A DNA stretch of 55,520 nucleotides from an uncultured Campylobacteraceae bacterium (GCA_937138295.1 CAKZOX010000006.1:1-55520), one strand, 5' to 3'. Shown: positions 8,006 to 17,086, counted from the stretch's first letter. The notes: a model not told the origin generated them from the letters alone. Made by a program: numbers and translations.

Positions 8006-8620
8006 AATGATGTTTAAAACAACATTATCTAAAGATAAATTTACAGACTTAATTAAAACATCATAATCTGATAAAATTTCATCCCTTAAATATTGATTCT
8101 CTTTTCCTAAAGATTTTGTGTTAAATCTTTTTTCATATATTATTTTATTTTTATCATCTCTCATATCAACATTTATTACAAAATTAATTTGATACTTATC
8201 ACTAAATAAATTAGAATTAAGTCTATAAGATAAGACTTTGATATTCATACTAAATTTTCCACCAAAAGGAACATAATAGTTTTTATAAAAGTCATCATTA
8301 TTGAAATTTTTTTCAAATGATTGATGAACTAAATTTTGTAAATTTATAGAGTTTGAAGAAATTGCCATATCTAAATCAAGACCATCATTGTTTTGAATTT
8401 TAGGAACTATTACAGTTCCTAAATGAATTCCGATATTTTTCAAATATGAAGATGTACCTAAACCTATACTAAAGTTTGAATCAACTTTTTGTGGAACCCC
8501 TGATATGTAAATATTTTTATTAACTGAAAAACTATTAAGTCTTTCATTTAAAGATATATCTTTAGAGCTACATCCAATTAAAAATATCGCTATTATTGAT
8601 AAAAATAAATATTTTTTCAT
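7985..8620 (-). CDS. Putative outer-membrane or periplasmic lipoprotein
   Basis: This 211-residue protein begins MKKYLFLSIIAIFLIGC, a lipoprotein signal peptide with the acylated Cys at residue 17 and Ser-Ser after it. The mature part is beta-rich and carries no motif I recognise. Its layout recalls small YajG-type lipoproteins, but this is weak. The start codon overlaps the stop of the permease gene by one base, so the two are translationally coupled, and it is the last gene of the minus-strand group beginning with formyl-THF cyclo-ligase. Confidence 0.7.
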   Translation of the reverse strand: MKKYLFLSIIAIFLIGCSSKDISLNERLNSFSVNKNIYISGVPQKVDSNFSIGLGTSSYLKNIGIHLGTVIVPKIQNNDGLDLDMAISSNSINLQNLVHQSFEKNFNNDDFYKNYYVPFGGKFSMNIKVLSYRLNSNLFSDKYQINFVINVDMRDDKNKIIYEKRFNTKSLGKENQYLRDEILSDYDVLIKSVNLSLDNVVLNIIEDMKNN

Positions 8621-9414
8621 TAGATAATCTCTTTTTGATTTGCTTTTGCTTGTAAAAAATCAGAGATTTGCATTAAACAAAATGTAATTATAAATATCAT
8701 AAGCCCAGGGAAAAATGCCACCCACCACGCAATATCAATTACAGCTTTTCCATCACTAAGTAAACTTCCCCATGACATATCAGGGGGATTAATACCTAAA
8801 CCTAAAAAAGAGAGTCCTGACTCTGCCAAAATAGAACCACCAACCCCAAATGTAAATGAAATCAAAAATATTGGTGCTAATAAAGGAGCAAAATATTTGA
8901 AAATGATTTTTAACTTTGGAACACCTGATATATTTAAAATTTTTATAAAAGGTTTATTACTAATGGCAAAACTCTCGCTTCTAATTAACCTTGCCATTCC
9001 CATCCAACCAGTAATTGATATAACTATAATTAAAATTACAGCTGATGCTTGAATATAAGAAACTAAAGCCAAAAGTAAAAAGAAAGTTGGAAAAGTCAAA
9101 AATAAATCAATTATTATAGTAATTGATTTATCAACTTTACCTTTAAAATAACCAGCATTAATTCCAATAAATAATCCAACCATAGAAGATATCAAAGCTG
9201 CTAAAAATCCAATAATTAAAGAAGTTTGTCCACCTTCTAAAACCCTAGCTAAAACATCTCTTCCTAATCTATCAGTTCCAAATAAATGTTCTAAAGATGG
9301 AGATTGAAGTATTTTTTGAGGGTTTAACTCATAGGGTGAAACTGTATAAATAAAAGGCAATATAAACACTAATACTAATACCGAAATTAGTGCATATACT
9401 GAAAACTTAAACAT
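8620..9414 (-). CDS. ABC transporter permease, DppC/OppC type
   Basis: This 264-residue integral membrane protein has about six helices. The N-terminal block with GTDRLGRDVLARVLEG is the hallmark of the DppC/OppC permease family for peptides or nickel. The cytoplasmic EAA-type loop is around GVPKLKIIFKYFAPLLAP. No partner permease, ATPase or substrate-binding protein lies nearby; instead it sits between rsmD, which it overlaps by one base, and a lipoprotein gene. The partner genes must be elsewhere, or its role has changed. Confidence 0.88.
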   Translation of the reverse strand: MFKFSVYALISVLVLVFILPFIYTVSPYELNPQKILQSPSLEHLFGTDRLGRDVLARVLEGGQTSLIIGFLAALISSMVGLFIGINAGYFKGKVDKSITIIIDLFLTFPTFFLLLALVSYIQASAVILIIVISITGWMGMARLIRSESFAISNKPFIKILNISGVPKLKIIFKYFAPLLAPIFLISFTFGVGGSILAESGLSFLGLGINPPDMSWGSLLSDGKAVIDIAWWVAFFPGLMIFIITFCLMQISDFLQAKANQKEII

Positions 9415-10013
9415 TAACTATTCCTAGAATCGATATAGTAGCTTAAAGAGCTTTTTCCAAATTGTTTTGTTTTACTTAATTTAAAGTGACCTAAGATTTC
9501 TGGCATTTCTAAAGTTGATACATGTTCAAATGTTATGATAAATACATTGTCATTTTCTATGTTTCTAACCATTTCAAAAGATTCTTCGTAGATATCTTCC
9601 ATTCCATCTCTAAAATCAAATGGTGGATCTATATAAATAATTAACTCATCACTAGAATTCTTTAAAGAATTCAAGATAGATGGAGTTTGAACAAATGTAT
9701 CCCCTAACATTGTTTGACATTTTGACATATCAATATTCTTACAATTTTTAACTAATATATTATAAGAGTTTCTGTTTTGTTCAATAAAATATGCTCTTTT
9801 CGCATCTCTACTTACAGCTTCTAATCCAATAGAACCAGACCCAGCAAAACACTCAACAAAAATTTTGTCAATAATATCAAACTGTAAAACATTAAAATAA
9901 GACTCTTTAAGCCTAGCTTTTGAACTTCTTGTAACATCTAGTGATGGAAGTTCTATCTTTTTTCCCTTATATTTTCCAGCAATTATTTGCGTTGTTAATA
10001 CATTTTTCTTCAT
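9414..10013 (-). CDS. rsmD: 16S rRNA (guanine(966)-N(2))-methyltransferase RsmD
   Basis: This 199-residue Rossmann-type methyltransferase has the SAM-binding loop FAGSGSIG (56-63) and the catalytic DPPF (129-132) typical of N2-guanine methylation. The N-terminal IIAGKYKGKKIELP and TRSSKARLKESYFN are diagnostic of RsmD, which modifies G966 in 16S rRNA during 30S assembly. It lies downstream of rny and is translationally coupled to the permease gene. Confidence 0.93.
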   Translation of the reverse strand: MKKNVLTTQIIAGKYKGKKIELPSLDVTRSSKARLKESYFNVLQFDIIDKIFVECFAGSGSIGLEAVSRDAKRAYFIEQNRNSYNILVKNCKNIDMSKCQTMLGDTFVQTPSILNSLKNSSDELIIYIDPPFDFRDGMEDIYEESFEMVRNIENDNVFIITFEHVSTLEMPEILGHFKLSKTKQFGKSSLSYYIDSRNS

Positions 10014-10045
10014 TTAGTTTAAACCTAGTTTTTATTTTTTTAAAT

Positions 10046-11590
10046 TTATCTTGCGTAACTTTCAGCTCTAAGCTCTCTTATTACATTTACTTTAATCTCA
10101 CCTGGATATTGAACTTTCTCTTCAATCTCATTTGCAATTTCAGTAGCTAATAATACAGCCTCATCATCATTTACTAATTGAGCTTTAACAATAACTCTCA
10201 CTTCTCTTCCTGCATTAATTGCGTAAGCATTTAAAACACCAGGTTTAGATGTGGAGATATTTTCAACCTCTTCTACTCTTTTTAAGAAGCTTTCTAAAAC
10301 TTCTCTTCTAGCACCTGGTCTTGCAGCACTTAAAGCATCAGCAGCACAAACAGCAGCACTTTCTACATTTATTGGTTCTTCATGTCCATGATGTGCATAA
10401 ATACCATTTATTACAGTTTCAGGCTCATCATATCTTTTACAGATTTCAGCACCTAAATCAACATGACTTCCAGGCATTTCATGAGTTAAGGCTTTTCCAA
10501 TATCATGAAGCAATCCAGCTCGTCTTGCTAAAATAGGATCTCCTCCCATTTGAGCAGCTAATAATCCAGCTAAATGAGAAACTTCCAGTGTATGAGCTAA
10601 TGCATTTTGACCATAAGAAGCTCTATATCTTAATCTACCTACTAACTTTACAAGTTCAGGATGCATAGATTTAATACCTAATTCAAGAACTACATCTTCA
10701 CCCTCTTTTTGAATATTTCTATCAAACTCAGCTCTTACTTTTTGATAAATTTCTTCAATTCTAGCAGGTTGAATTCTTCCATCTTCAATTAGTTCAGCAA
10801 TAGTTTTAGTTGCAATTGCCCTTCTGTAAAGGTTAAATGAAGAAATAGTTATAGTATTTGGTGTATCATCAATAATAATATCAACACCTAATAGCATCTC
10901 TAATGTTTTAATATTTCTTCCATCTTTACCAATAATTTTACCCTTAGTTTCTTCATCATTTAATGGTAAATTATTAATAAGTCTTTCAGCTGCAAATTCT
11001 CCTGCGTATCTTGTAACTGCATGGGATAACATTTCATTTATCTCTTTTTTAGAATTGTCTAAAGCTAACTTATATTTCTTTCTAAACATTGAAGCAATTG
11101 TAGCCCTTGAATCTTCTTCAACTTTTTTAAGCATTAATTCTTTTGCTTCATTATAAGTTAAACCAGAAGCATTTTCTAGTACTTTTATTGATTCAGCAGT
11201 TTTTTCTTCTAAAATTCTCTTTTGCTTTTCTAGTCCCGCTCTTAAAATAGTAACTTCTTGATTTTTAGAGCTAATTTCTTGTTTTTCTTGCTTAATTAAA
11301 TTTAGTTCTGACTCAAGATGTTCGTTTAATTCTTTTTCTTTTTTCTCAATCTTTTCAAACATTGAGTCATACTCTTTTTTAGCATTCTTAAATTCTCTGT
11401 CACAATCACTCTTTGCTTTTAACTGAGCATCTTTTAAAGCAACTTCTGCTTCATGCTCAATAATCTTAGCCTTCGCTTTTGCTTGTTCAATATGAACTTG
11501 AAACTTTGCTTTGTCAAGTTGCTTTACAATAAAAACACTCAAAGCGGAACTTGCAATTGCTGTTATAGCTATAATTAAAATATCTTCCAT
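10046..11590 (-). CDS. rny: Ribonuclease Y
   Basis: This 514-residue protein has the RNase Y layout. An N-terminal membrane anchor (about 3-20) is followed by a long charged coiled coil (to about 180), a KH domain with GKDGRNIK and an HD domain with HDIGKA. The C-terminal domain ends in the characteristic basic tail around RELRAESYAR. It is an endoribonuclease that starts mRNA decay at the membrane. Length matches the family (about 515-520). It lies just downstream of the formyl-THF cyclo-ligase gene (18 bases). Confidence 0.95.
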   Translation of the reverse strand: MEDILIIAITAIASSALSVFIVKQLDKAKFQVHIEQAKAKAKIIEHEAEVALKDAQLKAKSDCDREFKNAKKEYDSMFEKIEKKEKELNEHLESELNLIKQEKQEISSKNQEVTILRAGLEKQKRILEEKTAESIKVLENASGLTYNEAKELMLKKVEEDSRATIASMFRKKYKLALDNSKKEINEMLSHAVTRYAGEFAAERLINNLPLNDEETKGKIIGKDGRNIKTLEMLLGVDIIIDDTPNTITISSFNLYRRAIATKTIAELIEDGRIQPARIEEIYQKVRAEFDRNIQKEGEDVVLELGIKSMHPELVKLVGRLRYRASYGQNALAHTLEVSHLAGLLAAQMGGDPILARRAGLLHDIGKALTHEMPGSHVDLGAEICKRYDEPETVINGIYAHHGHEEPINVESAAVCAADALSAARPGARREVLESFLKRVEEVENISTSKPGVLNAYAINAGREVRVIVKAQLVNDDEAVLLATEIANEIEEKVQYPGEIKVNVIRELRAESYAR

Positions 11591-11608
11591 AATACAAACC
11601 CTAATTTT

Positions 11609-12148
11609 TTAACTAGTAATTATTAAATTGGCTTGAATATCGTATTCGTTACTTAAAATTTCATTAGATTTACAAAGTTCAAGTTGAGTAAAAACAATAG
11701 TTGTTGAATAGTTTAACCTGTAAAAAAATCTGTCATACATACCTTTTCCAAAACCGATTCTTTTACAAATAGCGTCTACTCCAACCACAGGCACTATTGC
11801 TAAATCAAGTTTTTTATGCTTTAAAAAAGAGTTATTTGGCTCATAAATTCCAAACTTCTTTTTTACTAAAGGTAATCGATATTTCACACTTTTAAAACTA
11901 TCTCCCTCCATGAAGGGTACATAAATATTTATTTTTTCTTTTCTTAATTTTTTAATCAATAAACTTACATCTACTTCCAATTCTTTCATTGGAATGTATA
12001 GTAAGACCTCTTTTGCTTTTAACTCTTTTATAACTTTTTCAAGTTTTAATAAGATAATTTTATTTTTATAATACTTTGTTAATTCATTTGAAAATTTTAA
12101 TTTTTTTAAACACGATTTTCTAAATTCACTTTTGTGATTTAATGCCAT
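11609..12148 (-). CDS. 5-formyltetrahydrofolate cyclo-ligase
   Basis: This 179-residue protein has the family's C-terminal signature GFGKGMYDRF preceded by IVPVVGVDAICKRIG, and an N-terminal basic segment (FRKSCLKKLKF). The enzyme converts 5-formyl-THF to 5,10-methenyl-THF using ATP. It is the first gene of the minus-strand group and shares a 60-bp divergent promoter region with the tlpA-like gene. Confidence 0.88.
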   Translation of the reverse strand: MALNHKSEFRKSCLKKLKFSNELTKYYKNKIILLKLEKVIKELKAKEVLLYIPMKELEVDVSLLIKKLRKEKINIYVPFMEGDSFKSVKYRLPLVKKKFGIYEPNNSFLKHKKLDLAIVPVVGVDAICKRIGFGKGMYDRFFYRLNYSTTIVFTQLELCKSNEILSNEYDIQANLIITS

Positions 12149-12164
12149 TTTTAAGCCTCACTTA

Positions 12165-12178
12165 GGTAGAATTCTACC
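12165..12178. promoter_or_regulatory. Perfect 14-bp palindrome in a divergent promoter
   Basis: GGTAGAATTCTACC is fully self-complementary. It lies in the 60-bp space between the divergent starts at 12148 and 12209, where an operator for a dimeric regulator could control both genes. Confidence 0.4.
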
Positions 12179-12208
12179 GATTTGAATATTTTACCCAAAG
12201 GACTTAAA

Positions 12209-12748
12209 ATGCAGTTTAAAAGCGTACTACTTTTATTTATTTTCTCTGCATTGTTATTTACAGGTTGTGGTGATGATAGAGAAATAAAGCAAGAACCTGT
12301 GAAATTAAACAATACATTTACACTAAAAACTATAGATGATAAAAATATCAATATTGTTTTAGAAGATGAGAAAATTCTTATTCAAGAATATGCAAATAAA
12401 ATTGTACTTTTAAACTTTTTTGCTACATGGTGTCCGCCTTGTAAAGCAGAAATACCTGTTTTAAATAAAGTCCAAGAAAAATATAAAAATGACTTAGTAA
12501 TCATTTCTATTTTATTAGAAAATGATAAGTCAAATGAACAACTGAAAAACTTTGTAAACCAATATAATATTAATTATATAATTACAAATGGGGAAGAAAA
12601 TTACAAGTTTCAAAATGCACTAGGTGGAATTAAATCGATCCCTACTATGTTGATGATTGATAAAAATTCAAAACTATTCCAAAAATATGTTGGGATGGTT
12701 CCATCTGAAATGTTAGATATTGACATTAAAAAAGTACTAAAAAAATAA
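12209..12748 (+). CDS. TlpA/ResA-like thioredoxin-fold lipoprotein
   Basis: The 179-residue protein starts at the ATG at 12209, which has AAAGGA seven bases before it; the TTG at 12182 is rejected. A lipoprotein signal ends with the box FTGC, acylated Cys20. The thioredoxin domain has the active site WCPPC (Cys75 and Cys78) in a FFATWCPPC context and a cis-Pro loop around SIPT. Such proteins are periplasmic thiol reductants used in cytochrome c maturation or disulfide repair. A second periplasmic thioredoxin gene lies at 14557. The ftsY gene follows after 13 bases. Confidence 0.88.
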   Translation: MQFKSVLLLFIFSALLFTGCGDDREIKQEPVKLNNTFTLKTIDDKNINIVLEDEKILIQEYANKIVLLNFFATWCPPCKAEIPVLNKVQEKYKNDLVIISILLENDKSNEQLKNFVNQYNINYIITNGEENYKFQNALGGIKSIPTMLMIDKNSKLFQKYVGMVPSEMLDIDIKKVLKK

Positions 12749-12761
12749 GGATTCATAATTA

Positions 12762-13904
12762 ATGTTTAGTTTTTTTAAAAAGAAGAAAAAAGAAGAAGAA
12801 ATTGTAGTTGAAGAAGCAAAACAGTCTGAACAACAACAAACTGAACAAGCTCAAAATGAACCTGTAAAAGAAGAAATTCAAGAAATTCCAACACAAGAGA
12901 TTGAAGAAAAAATTTCAAATGAAGAAAATGAAGTTGAAAAGTCAGAAGTTGAAAATCTAAATGATGTAAAAGAACCTGAACCTAAACAAGAAGAATCAAA
13001 AAAAGAAGAAGAAAAAGAAGAAAAAAAAGGTTTCTTTGCAAGAGCTCTAGAAAAAACTTTTGGAAACATAAAAACTGTAATTCCAACAAAAAAAGAAAAA
13101 ATATCTTTTGATGATATTGAAGAAATGTTAATTGAATCAGATATGGAATATGAAATCATTGAAAAAGCAATGGATGGTTTACCAGAAATGATTACAAGAA
13201 AGCAACTAAGACATAGACTTGTAATGCTTTTTGAACATGCTCCTGATGTTGATTTATCAAATCTACCAAAACCATTTGTAAGACTTATTATAGGTGTTAA
13301 TGGTGCTGGAAAAACTACAACAATAGCAAAACTTGCTAATAAATCAAAAAAAGAAAATAAATCTGTAATTTTAGGTGCAGGAGATACTTTTAGAGCAGCT
13401 GCAATTGAGCAATTATCAACATGGGCTGATAAATTAGATGTTCCAATTATTAAAACAAAACAAGGACACGATCCAAGTGCTGTGGCATATGATACTATAT
13501 CTTCTGCTCTTGCAAGAAATATTGATAATGTTATTATAGATACAGCAGGAAGACTTCAAACTCAACAAAATTTAAACAATGAATTAAAAAAGATTGTAAA
13601 AGTTTGTAATAAAGCGTATGAAGGTTCACCACATCAAAAACTACTGATATTAGATGGAACTCAAGGTAATACTGCTATTGCTCAAGCTAAGGCTTTCAAT
13701 GAAATAGTTGGTGTTGATGGTATTATTGTAACAAAATTAGATGGAACTGCTAAAGGTGGTGCATTATTCTCAATTTCAAATCAACTAGAATTACCAATTT
13801 TCTTTGTTGGAATTGGTGAAAAACAAGATGATTTAATGGAATTTAGCCCTGATGAATTTGTAGATAGTATCTTAGATGAAATCTACACAGAAGAGACAAA
13901 CTAG
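12762..13904 (+). CDS. ftsY: Signal recognition particle receptor FtsY
   Basis: This 380-residue protein has a low-complexity Glu/Lys/Gln-rich acidic A domain (about 1-95) after a basic MFSFFKKKKK start, then the N and G domains. The GTPase motifs are G1 GVNGAGKTTT (near 178), DTAGR (near 260) and TKLDGTAKGG (near 323). It receives SRP-ribosome complexes at the inner membrane. The stop codon lies inside the stem of the terminator that follows. Confidence 0.96.
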   Translation: MFSFFKKKKKEEEIVVEEAKQSEQQQTEQAQNEPVKEEIQEIPTQEIEEKISNEENEVEKSEVENLNDVKEPEPKQEESKKEEEKEEKKGFFARALEKTFGNIKTVIPTKKEKISFDDIEEMLIESDMEYEIIEKAMDGLPEMITRKQLRHRLVMLFEHAPDVDLSNLPKPFVRLIIGVNGAGKTTTIAKLANKSKKENKSVILGAGDTFRAAAIEQLSTWADKLDVPIIKTKQGHDPSAVAYDTISSALARNIDNVIIDTAGRLQTQQNLNNELKKIVKVCNKAYEGSPHQKLLILDGTQGNTAIAQAKAFNEIVGVDGIIVTKLDGTAKGGALFSISNQLELPIFFVGIGEKQDDLMEFSPDEFVDSILDEIYTEETN

Positions 13905-13927
13905 AAACATCTAGTTTGTCTTTTTTT
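13895..13927 (+). terminator. Rho-independent terminator of ftsY
   Basis: GACAAACTAG (13895-13904) pairs perfectly with CTAGTTTGTC (13911-13920), with a six-base loop and seven Ts after it. The left arm contains the ftsY stop codon. Confidence 0.9.
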
Positions 13928-13932
13928 ATTGA

Positions 13933-14484
13933 CTATCCTAAAAAACTTCCTATTTTTCTAAAGTAACTTTCAATATTTTCAAAGGAATGATTTCCTCCCT
14001 CTTCTATAACTAAATCACTATTAGGTAATTTTTCAACAGCCTCATTATAATCTAAAACCTCATCATCAGTTTGAAGTAGTGTCAAAAAATTCTCTTCATT
14101 TTTAACAAATTCAACTTCATAAGATTTCAAATTTTTCAAATGTTCACTAGTTACTTCAAAATTACTACCATCAAAATAATTCATTGCCATACCAACTTTA
14201 TCAAGAGTTTTATATGGATATATTGCTGGATTAATTAATACAGCTTTCAAATCATATTTATTTGCTAAATATATTGCATAATATCCACCTAAAGAAGAGC
14301 CAACTAAACCTACTGTTTCATCTTTAGATAAAAGCATTTCAATGATTTGTTCTAACGTATCTATTGCTAAACTTGGAACATAAGATAAACTAGGAATAAT
14401 TACTTCATCCTCAAAATATTCCCTAAATAATGTTGCTTTTCCACCTTGACCACTACTTCCAAATCCATGAATATATAAAATCAT
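13933..14484 (-). CDS. YqiA/YcfP-like alpha/beta-fold esterase
   Basis: This 183-residue protein starts MILYIHGFGSSGQGGKA, the oxyanion-hole motif of the family. It has a nucleophile elbow GSSLGG (nucleophile is the middle Ser), an acid Asp near 137-143 and a C-terminal GGNHSF that supplies the catalytic His. Size and order fit UPF0227/YqiA-type esterases. The substrate is unknown. It is transcribed towards ftsY. Confidence 0.85.
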   Translation of the reverse strand: MILYIHGFGSSGQGGKATLFREYFEDEVIIPSLSYVPSLAIDTLEQIIEMLLSKDETVGLVGSSLGGYYAIYLANKYDLKAVLINPAIYPYKTLDKVGMAMNYFDGSNFEVTSEHLKNLKSYEVEFVKNEENFLTLLQTDDEVLDYNEAVEKLPNSDLVIEEGGNHSFENIESYFRKIGSFLG

Positions 14485-14556
14485 TTATTACTCTTTATAG
14501 TTAATTTTTATTTTGTATGTTATTATAAATTAATATTCCTAATAAAGGAGTCTATT

Positions 14557-15582
14557 ATGTTAAAAAAAATTACAATATTGTTAATGACAATTTTTCTTAC
14601 TTTTTTAAGTGCTCAAGAAACAAATAAAAACTTAGGTAAATTTATAGGTGCAAAAGAGAGTTTTACACCCTCATGGTTTTATAATAGTTTTTTAGATTTA
14701 AATGAAGATATTGAAGAGTTAGCTTCAAACAACAAACGACTTATTTTATATATTTCTCAAAACAATTGTCCCTATTGTCACAAATTTGTAAATGAGAACC
14801 TACAAGATAAAGAAATAGTAGATAAAATCAAAACAAACTTTGAAATGATAAATATCGATATGTTTGGAAATAATGAAGTTGTTGATATAAATGGTGATGA
14901 ATTAAGTGAAAAAGATTATGCAATAAAACATAAAATTCAGTTTACACCTACTTTTATATTCTTTGATGAAAAATCAAACGAAATACTTAGATTAAACGGC
15001 TATGTAAACATTAAACAATTTAATATAGCCTTAGATTACATATCAAATAAAAATGAAACAAAAATAGCATATAAAGATTTTTTATCAAAAGAACTTAATC
15101 TAAATGTAAAAACAGATTTAATTGAAAATTCGATTTTTAGTGAAAATAGAAATTTCGCGAGAAATAAAAATTCAAAAGCTATGGCTATATTCTTTGAATC
15201 TCCTAACTGTAAAGAGTGTGAAATACTTCATAATAAACTTTTAAAAAATGATTTTACTTTAGAATTATTAAGTAAATTAGAGTTAAATAGAGTTAATATG
15301 AATTCTGAAAAATCAGTGGTTACACCACAAAAAATAATTTCAAAAATTAAAGATTGGAGCAATGATTTAAAAATAAATCATACCCCAACAATCATATTCT
15401 TTGATGAAAAAGGAAATGAAATCATTAGAATAGAATCATTAATTAAAACTTTTCATTTTCAATCTATAATTGATTATGTTGGAAGTGGAGCTTACAAAGA
15501 AGAAAAAGAGTTTCAAAGATATTTAACAAAAAGAGCAAATGCTATAAGAGAAAAAGGAATAGATGTAAATATTTGGGATTAA
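14557..15582 (+). CDS. Secreted tandem thioredoxin-fold protein
   Basis: This 341-residue protein has a signal peptide (MLKKITILLMTIFLTFLSAQ) and two thioredoxin-like domains. Domain 1 has Cys71-Pro-Tyr-Cys74 and a cis-Pro segment FTPTF near 129-133. Domain 2 has Cys218-Lys-Glu-Cys221 and HTPTI. Each domain has an IFFDEK strand, which suggests an internal duplication. Domain 1 is SoxW/DsbA-like in its CPYC site. It should act in the periplasm as a thiol reductase, possibly relaying electrons between the two sites. The partner is unknown. Confidence 0.82.
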   Translation: MLKKITILLMTIFLTFLSAQETNKNLGKFIGAKESFTPSWFYNSFLDLNEDIEELASNNKRLILYISQNNCPYCHKFVNENLQDKEIVDKIKTNFEMINIDMFGNNEVVDINGDELSEKDYAIKHKIQFTPTFIFFDEKSNEILRLNGYVNIKQFNIALDYISNKNETKIAYKDFLSKELNLNVKTDLIENSIFSENRNFARNKNSKAMAIFFESPNCKECEILHNKLLKNDFTLELLSKLELNRVNMNSEKSVVTPQKIISKIKDWSNDLKINHTPTIIFFDEKGNEIIRIESLIKTFHFQSIIDYVGSGAYKEEKEFQRYLTKRANAIREKGIDVNIWD

Positions 15583-15611
15583 GTACTACTTCTTAATTGA
15601 AGTAGCACTTA
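15580..15611. terminator. Hairpin between convergent genes
   Basis: TAAGTACTACTTC (15580-15592) pairs with GAAGTAGCACTTA (15599-15611) with one mismatch and a six-base loop. A run of As follows on the plus strand, and no T-run follows on the minus strand either, so it is a weak candidate that may mainly protect the 3' ends. Confidence 0.4.
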
Positions 15612-16530
15612 AAAAAATATACTCTTTTCCAGTAATCATAACTCTAAATTTTTTTTGTTGAAGATACTTTTTACAAAAAACTACATCTTTATAAAGATTT
15701 GACATTTCACTAAAAGTGTAATTTTTAATCATTGCTCCATAAACTAATTCTCCATCAATCCATCTTGAATTTGGAAAACCTAATATAATTGCACCATCTT
15801 TATTTAAATAATTTTGTACTATATTCATAAATGTTTTATTAAAATCAAGATTTGAACTTTGAAGAGTTCCTATACTTATAATTAAATCAAACTTTTCAAG
15901 ATTTAATTTTTCAAGATGGTTTATATCAGCTTCATAAAAAGAAACATTGTTATAGTTTTTATATTTTTCATTTGCAAGATTTATAGCTGTTTTTGAGTAA
16001 TCAATTCCAACAATATCTTTTAAATCGAAATCTTTATCAAGTTTTTTTAGAACATCAATTTCACTTGCATCGTTTACACCAAGATTTAAAACTCTAAGTC
16101 GTTTTTCATAATATACATTTTTTAAAGATTGAGAATAATAATGTAAAAAAGAAATCTCTTCATTTTTATTTATTTTAGAAAATTCAGAACCTATTCCATA
16201 TTTTTCTTTATCATCTAAATTTTTATGAAAACTAATATCTTCATCTAATTTTTCATAGGTAATTTTTACAAAATTCTCATCAATCTTTACAGGCGTCATA
16301 AATTTGCATTTTAATATATTTGCAAAATCAGTCCATACTTTATAGCTTCTGTAAATAACTTCGTTATCATTCTTATCGTTATTAAGATTGATAGTAAATT
16401 TTGAACCACTATAAGTAGATGATTTTATATCAGGATTTATCACTTCAAAGGAGACTTTAGTTTTATCTTTAAGTTCGTTTGATAAATACTCATTTATTTC
16501 AAATAATTCTTCATTTAAAAATCTTCTCAT
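15586..16530 (-). CDS. Class I SAM-dependent methyltransferase
   Basis: This 314-residue protein has an N-terminal domain of about 130 residues with no recognised motif, and a methyltransferase domain. Motif I is LNLGVND (degenerate against GxGxG), followed by GIDYSKTAINLANEKY as the ribose-binding strand, DLIISIGTLQ and GAIILGFPN. The substrate is unknown. It overlaps the upstream RNase H-like gene by four bases, so the two are translationally coupled. Confidence 0.8.
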   Translation of the reverse strand: MRRFLNEELFEINEYLSNELKDKTKVSFEVINPDIKSSTYSGSKFTINLNNDKNDNEVIYRSYKVWTDFANILKCKFMTPVKIDENFVKITYEKLDEDISFHKNLDDKEKYGIGSEFSKINKNEEISFLHYYSQSLKNVYYEKRLRVLNLGVNDASEIDVLKKLDKDFDLKDIVGIDYSKTAINLANEKYKNYNNVSFYEADINHLEKLNLEKFDLIISIGTLQSSNLDFNKTFMNIVQNYLNKDGAIILGFPNSRWIDGELVYGAMIKNYTFSEMSNLYKDVVFCKKYLQQKKFRVMITGKEYIFLSATSIKK

Positions 16531-17024
16531 AGGCTTTTTAAATACTCCCTTAAAGCATGCCTAGAACCTCTATCAACCAAATTAAATACCTTATCAATAT
16601 CATCTCTGAGTTGTGATTTCATATGACCTTTTACTTTCATGAACTTTATACTTTTGTTTTCAATCATATGATAAAACTTGATATAAAGGTCTTTATTTTT
16701 TTTTACTTTTCCAGTACTTGAGATAAAATTACTTTTAATAAGTTTTTCTTTTCTTTTAATTAAACTTAATATATTTTGACAATCAGTAAAAACAATAATA
16801 TTACACTCATTACAATCTTGTTCTTCTAAAGCCCATAAAAGTGTTTGTAATTCTAATTTTGTTGAAGATGTATCTTCAAATTTTTTTGTAAGAACTTTAT
16901 CTTTGAAATCTTTTTGATTTAGTTTTACACTATAATCTTCTTCATTAATTTTTAAATAAGCTCCAAAGCCTATTTTCGTTTGGGGATTTACACTAGAATC
17001 TGTAAAAAGCATTATATTTTTCAT
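16527..17024 (-). CDS. RNase H-fold protein
   Basis: This 165-residue protein has the full set of RNase HI-like acidic residues: Asp9 (FTDSS), Glu58 (TKLELQTLLWALE), Asp81 (FTDCQ) and Asp151 (VDRGSR), with His134 in VKGH as the flap His. It is therefore likely to be an active RNA-DNA hybrid nuclease. It differs from classical RnhA in having a basic insert (about 90-112) in place of the usual basic protrusion. It may be the housekeeping RNase HI or an extra copy. Confidence 0.75.
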   Translation of the reverse strand: MKNIMLFTDSSVNPQTKIGFGAYLKINEEDYSVKLNQKDFKDKVLTKKFEDTSSTKLELQTLLWALEEQDCNECNIIVFTDCQNILSLIKRKEKLIKSNFISSTGKVKKNKDLYIKFYHMIENKSIKFMKVKGHMKSQLRDDIDKVFNLVDRGSRHALREYLKSL

Positions 17025-17086
17025 TGAGACATTATAATCTGTTTTTCATTACAATAGAAATAAAAATTCTAATTTTTAGGTAAAAG

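Noticed and set aside
12878..13159. 93-residue minus-strand frame inside ftsY
   Set aside because: It is a Ser/Phe-rich shadow of the Glu/Lys-rich FtsY acidic domain and has no ribosome binding site.
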